The notes under the pieces were generated by a model. That model was given only the letters and a program-made list of their open reading frames with translations, ran no database searches and was not told the origin of the DNA. The position numbers and the translations under genes are program-made. Below, piece after piece: positions 60,748 through 64,000 of a stretch of 64,000 nt of DNA. Location: positions 1 to 64,000 of the forward strand of contig NZ_PIPR01000003.1 in NCBI RefSeq assembly GCF_003987355.1, given 5' to 3'. This DNA comes from Pseudidiomarina aestuarii (GTDB taxonomy: Bacteria > Pseudomonadota > Gammaproteobacteria > Enterobacterales > Alteromonadaceae). Within the stretch, counting starts at the first letter, position 1. Each line of letters starts with the position of its first letter.

Positions 60748-62595
60748 GTGTTGAATAAGTTTCCGCTCTGGAAAAACCTGATGGTGGTGTTCATCGTCGC
60801 GTTCGCAGCGCTGTATGCGCTGCCGAACCTGTATGGTGAAGACTACGCAGTGCAAGTATCGGCTGGACGCACAGTAACCGTAAATACGGAGACTTTGGGT
60901 CGAGTGGAGTCAGCGCTGCAAGCAGCCGACATCGAAATGAAAGGTATCGCATTGGAGGACGAGCAGGTGCTCGTGCGGCTGAACAGCGATAGCGATCAAT
61001 TACAAGCGCGCGATGTTATTTTGCGCGAGTTAGGTACCGATTACTTCGTTGCGCTCAACCTTGCGGCAGCGACGCCTGATTGGCTGGAAAGCTTGGGTGC
61101 CTCGCCAATGAAGTTAGGCTTGGATTTGCGTGGTGGTGTGCACTTTCTCATGGAAGTCGACATGGGTGAGGCAATGCGCAAAATTCTTGACCAGATGCGC
61201 GATACGGTTCGCACTGATCTACGTGAAGAGCGGATTCGTTACAGCGGTGTCAATCGTGACGGCAATGACGTTGTGATTGAACTGCGCTCTGCAGAAGATT
61301 ACGCAGCGGCGGAATCGTTTCTGAATAATCAGTATCAAGGCTACACCTTGATCGATGATGAGGCGACGCAAACCATTCGTTTGCGTATGACCGAAGACAA
61401 AATTCGTGAAACGCAAGATTATGCCATTTCACAAAACGTCACCATTTTGCGCAACCGGGTGAATGAACTCGGTGTTGCTGAGCCTGTTGTTCAGCGCCAA
61501 GGTGCTGATCGGATTGTGGTGCAATTGCCAGGCGTTCAAGATACCGCACGTGCTAAAGAAATTCTTGGTGCGACTGCAACGCTCGAGTTTCGCTTCCAAG
61601 ACACCGAAAACAGCGTGTTTGATGCTGAGGCGGGACGCGTCCCATTCGGTAGTGAGCTGTATCCGAACCGCAATGGCGGCAACGTGCTGTTGAAGCAAGA
61701 TGTGATTCTGACCGGTGACCACATCGTCAATGCTTCATCAAGCTTTGATGAGAATCAACGTCCTCAAGTCAATATCACTTTAGATGGCGCTGGTGGTGAC
61801 AAAATGTCATTAGCCACTCGGGATAATATTGGCCGCCCCATGGCAACCTTGTTTATCGAGTTTAAGGCCACTGGTGAGCGTGATGAGGAAGGTAAAATCA
61901 TCTTTGAGCGCCAAGAAGAGGTTATCAACGTCGCAACCATTCAGGCGCGGCTTGGTAGTGCTTTCCGCATCACAGGCATTGGCTCTCAGCAAGAAGCACA
62001 GAACCTTGCATTATTGCTCCGTGCAGGTGCCTTGATTGCGCCGATTCAAATTGTTGAAGAGCGCACCATTGGTCCGAGCCTTGGAGCCGAAAACGTCCAA
62101 ATGGGTATTCAGGCTATCGTTGCGGGCTTCATCATGGTGATCATCTTTATGGTGATTTACTACCGTAAGTTTGGTCTGGTGGCGAATCTGGCTTTATGCG
62201 CCAACGTGGTACTCATTGTCGGTGTGATGTCGATGATCCCCGGCGCGACTCTGACTTTACCGGGTATGGCAGGTATCGTTCTGACCGTCGGTATGGCGGT
62301 GGATGCCAACGTACTTATTTTTGAGCGAATACGCGAGGAAATTAAAGCGAAGCGTAGTCCTCAACAAGCGATTCACCATGGCTATGATAGTGCATTATCG
62401 ACTATTGCGGATGCCAACATTACTACGCTGATTGCAGCCATTATATTGTTCGCTGTGGGCACCGGACCGGTGAAAGGTTTCGCGGTCACGCTGGCGATTG
62501 GTATTTTGACCTCAATGTTCACCTCCATTATCGGAACGCGTGCAGTGATTAACGCAATCTGGGGTGGCAAACGAATCGACAAGTTGTCGGTGTAG
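60748..62595 (+). CDS. secD: Protein translocase subunit SecD
   Basis: SecD uses the proton or sodium gradient to help complete protein export at SecYEG. The 615-residue protein has a first helix (near 10-28), the [15 protein letters not shown] motif at the start of the large periplasmic region (about 125-440) and six C-terminal helices with [24 protein letters not shown]. The start is GTG behind TAAGGA. The length agrees with the E. coli protein (615). It is followed nine bases later by secF. Confidence 0.97.
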   Translation: MLNKFPLWKNLMVVFIVAFAALYALPNLYGEDYAVQVSAGRTVTVNTETLGRVESALQAADIEMKGIALEDEQVLVRLNSDSDQLQARDVILRELGTDYFVALNLAAATPDWLESLGASPMKLGLDLRGGVHFLMEVDMGEAMRKILDQMRDTVRTDLREERIRYSGVNRDGNDVVIELRSAEDYAAAESFLNNQYQGYTLIDDEATQTIRLRMTEDKIRETQDYAISQNVTILRNRVNELGVAEPVVQRQGADRIVVQLPGVQDTARAKEILGATATLEFRFQDTENSVFDAEAGRVPFGSELYPNRNGGNVLLKQDVILTGDHIVNASSSFDENQRPQVNITLDGAGGDKMSLATRDNIGRPMATLFIEFKATGERDEEGKIIFERQEEVINVATIQARLGSAFRITGIGSQQEAQNLALLLRAGALIAPIQIVEERTIGPSLGAENVQMGIQAIVAGFIMVIIFMVIYYRKFGLVANLALCANVVLIVGVMSMIPGATLTLPGMAGIVLTVGMAVDANVLIFERIREEIKAKRSPQQAIHHGYDSALSTIADANITTLIAAIILFAVGTGPVKGFAVTLAIGILTSMFTSIIGTRAVINAIWGGKRIDKLSV

Positions 62596-62604
62596 GAGAA
62601 GCAG

Positions 62605-63552
62605 ATGCGTGAATTAGTCAAAACGGAAAATGCTCTGCCATTCATGAAGTACCGCTTCGTGTCGTGGATATTCAGTGCAATTTTATTGGTTGGTTCGATA
62701 GCTTCTTTAAGTATCAACCAATTGAACTGGGGCCTCGATTTTACCGGTGGTACTGTTATTGAAGTTGGCTACGATCGTCCGGCCGATTTATCAGCAGTTC
62801 GAGCCGTTTTAACCGAGCGTGGTTTTGGTGATGCCGTAGTGCAAAACTTCGGTACTCAAGAGGACGTGCTGATTCGATTGGAGCCACGCGAGGGCTTGAA
62901 AGCCCAAGAGTTGGGCGATCAAATTTTGCGTGCCTTGCAAGAATCGAGCGATGGCACCATCGACATGCGACGGATTGAATTCGTTGGTCCGCAAGTGGGT
63001 GATGAATTAACTGAGCAGGGTGGCTTAGCCATGCTGACCGCTTTGATCTGTATTTTGTTGTACATTGCAGTGCGGTTCGAGTGGCGTTTGGCGCTGGGCG
63101 CAGTCGGTGCTTTGGCACATGATGTCATTATTACGCTGGGCTTATTTTCGGTCTTGGGGCTGGAGTTTGACCTGACTGTATTGGCAGCGTTGCTCGCGGT
63201 TATCGGTTATTCCATTAACGATACCGTGGTGGTTTGTGACCGAATTCGGGAAAACTTCCGTAAGTATCGTAAAGGTACACCAGAAGAAATTATTGACGGA
63301 GCGATTACTGATACGCTGAGTCGGACCGTTATTACGTCCTTGACCACAGTGCTCGTATTGCTGGCGTTATTCTTTCTGGGCGGCCAATTGATTCACGGCT
63401 TCGCAACAGCGTTGTTGTTCGGTATCTTTATCGGTACATACTCGTCCATATTCATTGCGAGCGGTTTAGCGCACGCGTTGGGTATCAGCCGCGAAGACCT
63501 GATGCCACCTGAGGTGGAAAAAGAGGGCGAAGACCTCGAGCCGATGCCATAG
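62605..63552 (+). CDS. secF: Protein translocase subunit SecF
   Basis: SecF pairs with SecD. The 315-residue protein has the LNWGLDFTGGTVIEVGYD motif at the beginning of its periplasmic domain and six helices, ending with the paired motif ALLAVIGYSINDTVVVCDRIRENFRKY. A short acidic tail follows. GTAGGAG precedes the ATG. It is the last gene before the operon terminator. Confidence 0.97.
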   Translation: MRELVKTENALPFMKYRFVSWIFSAILLVGSIASLSINQLNWGLDFTGGTVIEVGYDRPADLSAVRAVLTERGFGDAVVQNFGTQEDVLIRLEPREGLKAQELGDQILRALQESSDGTIDMRRIEFVGPQVGDELTEQGGLAMLTALICILLYIAVRFEWRLALGAVGALAHDVIITLGLFSVLGLEFDLTVLAALLAVIGYSINDTVVVCDRIRENFRKYRKGTPEEIIDGAITDTLSRTVITSLTTVLVLLALFFLGGQLIHGFATALLFGIFIGTYSSIFIASGLAHALGISREDLMPPEVEKEGEDLEPMP

Positions 63553-63574
63553 GCGAAGCGACAAGTTTATCTAG

Positions 63575-63604
63575 TATGGCCTTCATTGAAGGCCATATTT
63601 ATTT
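63575..63604 (+). terminator. Terminator after secF
   Basis: TATGGCCTTC and GAAGGCCATA form a 10-bp stem around ATT, followed by TTTATTTT. Confidence 0.75.
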
Positions 63605-63625
63605 TAACGATAAGGAGAGAATCGG

Positions 63626-64000
63626 ATGTTAGCAGTTATTTCTCCAGCCAAGAATTTGGACTATGAGAGTGAGCTCCCTACGAAAGAGTTTACCCAACCA
63701 CGATTACTCGATGATGCCACCGCGTTAGTTGATGTCGCGCGCGAGTTGTCACCGCAACAGCTCGGTAGTTTGATGTCGATTAGTGACAAACTGGCAGGGT
63801 TGAATGCTGCTCGGTTTGCAGAGTGGCAGACGCCATTTGACCTTAACAATGCACGGCAGGCCATTTACGCCTTTGACGGGGATGTCTACGCGGGGTTGTC
63901 GGCAGAGAAGCTCGATGCCGAAGCAATTGCATATGCTCAGGAACATTTGCGCATCTTGTCGGGTCTATATGGTGTATTGCGGCCATTAGACTTGATGCAA
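63626..64000 (+). CDS. yaaA: Peroxide stress protein YaaA (N-terminal part, cut by the window edge)
   Basis: The first 125 codons of the YaaA/DUF328 family are present, in frame to the last base. The start [15 protein letters not shown] is the family signature (ISPAK), and [19 protein letters not shown] and [18 protein letters not shown] follow. In E. coli YaaA lowers free iron during hydrogen peroxide stress and binds DNA. The ribosome site AAGGAG lies 13 bases before the ATG. The full protein is about 255 residues. Confidence 0.95.
   Translation, partial: MLAVISPAKNLDYESELPTKEFTQPRLLDDATALVDVARELSPQQLGSLMSISDKLAGLNAARFAEWQTPFDLNNARQAIYAFDGDVYAGLSAEKLDAEAIAYAQEHLRILSGLYGVLRPLDLMQ

Overview
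The window reads as an ordinary chromosomal segment of a free-living, probably marine or halophilic gammaproteobacterium. The housekeeping blocks (queA-tgt, rpsU-dnaG-rpoD, glnK-amtB, yajC-secD-secF, yaaA), the TIGR03546/TIGR03545 pair, the DUF3192 lipoprotein, the CrbS/CrbR-type regulators, the secreted peptidases and the sodium-dependent transporter fit Alteromonadales, and Idiomarinaceae best. That placement is an inference from gene content, not from an alignment. Coding density is high and no stretch over 300 bases lacks a gene. I found no rRNA, insertion sequence, prophage, integrase or CRISPR array. There is one tRNA.

Layout. 1-3.1 kb: tail of a GlyGly-CTERM surface protein, TerC, and a DUF47-Pit phosphate operon. 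3.2-5.4 kb: ECF sigma factor, a membrane anti-sigma-like protein and a periplasmic coiled-coil protein. 5.5-8.4 kb: queA, tgt and MarC. 8.5-13.3 kb: rpsU-dnaG-(DUF3192 lipoprotein)-rpoD. 13.4-19.3 kb: amidohydrolase, tRNA-Ile2, a diguanylate cyclase and two secreted serine peptidases (S10 and S8). 19.4-23.4 kb: an accessory patch of small proteins, a ccdAB toxin-antitoxin pair and a glycosyltransferase. 23.4-30.5 kb: OsmC-YcaO fusion, DUF3750, YciI, CHASE-GGDEF, a sodium symporter and a Sel1-like protein. 30.7-40 kb: kynureninase with an HGGxW hydrolase, NDH-2, a DesK/DesR-like system facing a seven-helix membrane protein, an Mpo1-like protein, an AI-2E exporter and Cfa. 40-48.7 kb: amtB-glnK behind a sigma-54 promoter and NtrC site, an RcsF-like lipoprotein, cysteine synthase, GlpQ, a GNAT/RimK-like pair and TIGR03546/TIGR03545. 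48.7-60.2 kb: 7-bp tandem repeats, then a likely carboxylate/ester utilisation locus (secreted MetX-like hydrolase, acyl-CoA ligase, GntP permease, TonB-dependent receptor) beside the CrbR/CrbS regulators, then a TRIC-type protein. 60.3-64 kb: yajC-secD-secF and the start of yaaA.

How the parts work together. The clearest unit is 48.8-59.6 kb. An outer-membrane receptor, a periplasmic hydrolase, an inner-membrane carboxylate permease and an acyl-CoA ligase lie next to a symporter-domain histidine kinase and its LuxR-type regulator, and together look like a scavenging route for esterified or acylated carboxylates. A second clear unit is nitrogen control of glnK-amtB, with both the -24/-12 promoter and the NtrC site readable. 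The queA-tgt pair and yajC-secDF, usually one operon in gammaproteobacteria, are about 53 kb apart here.
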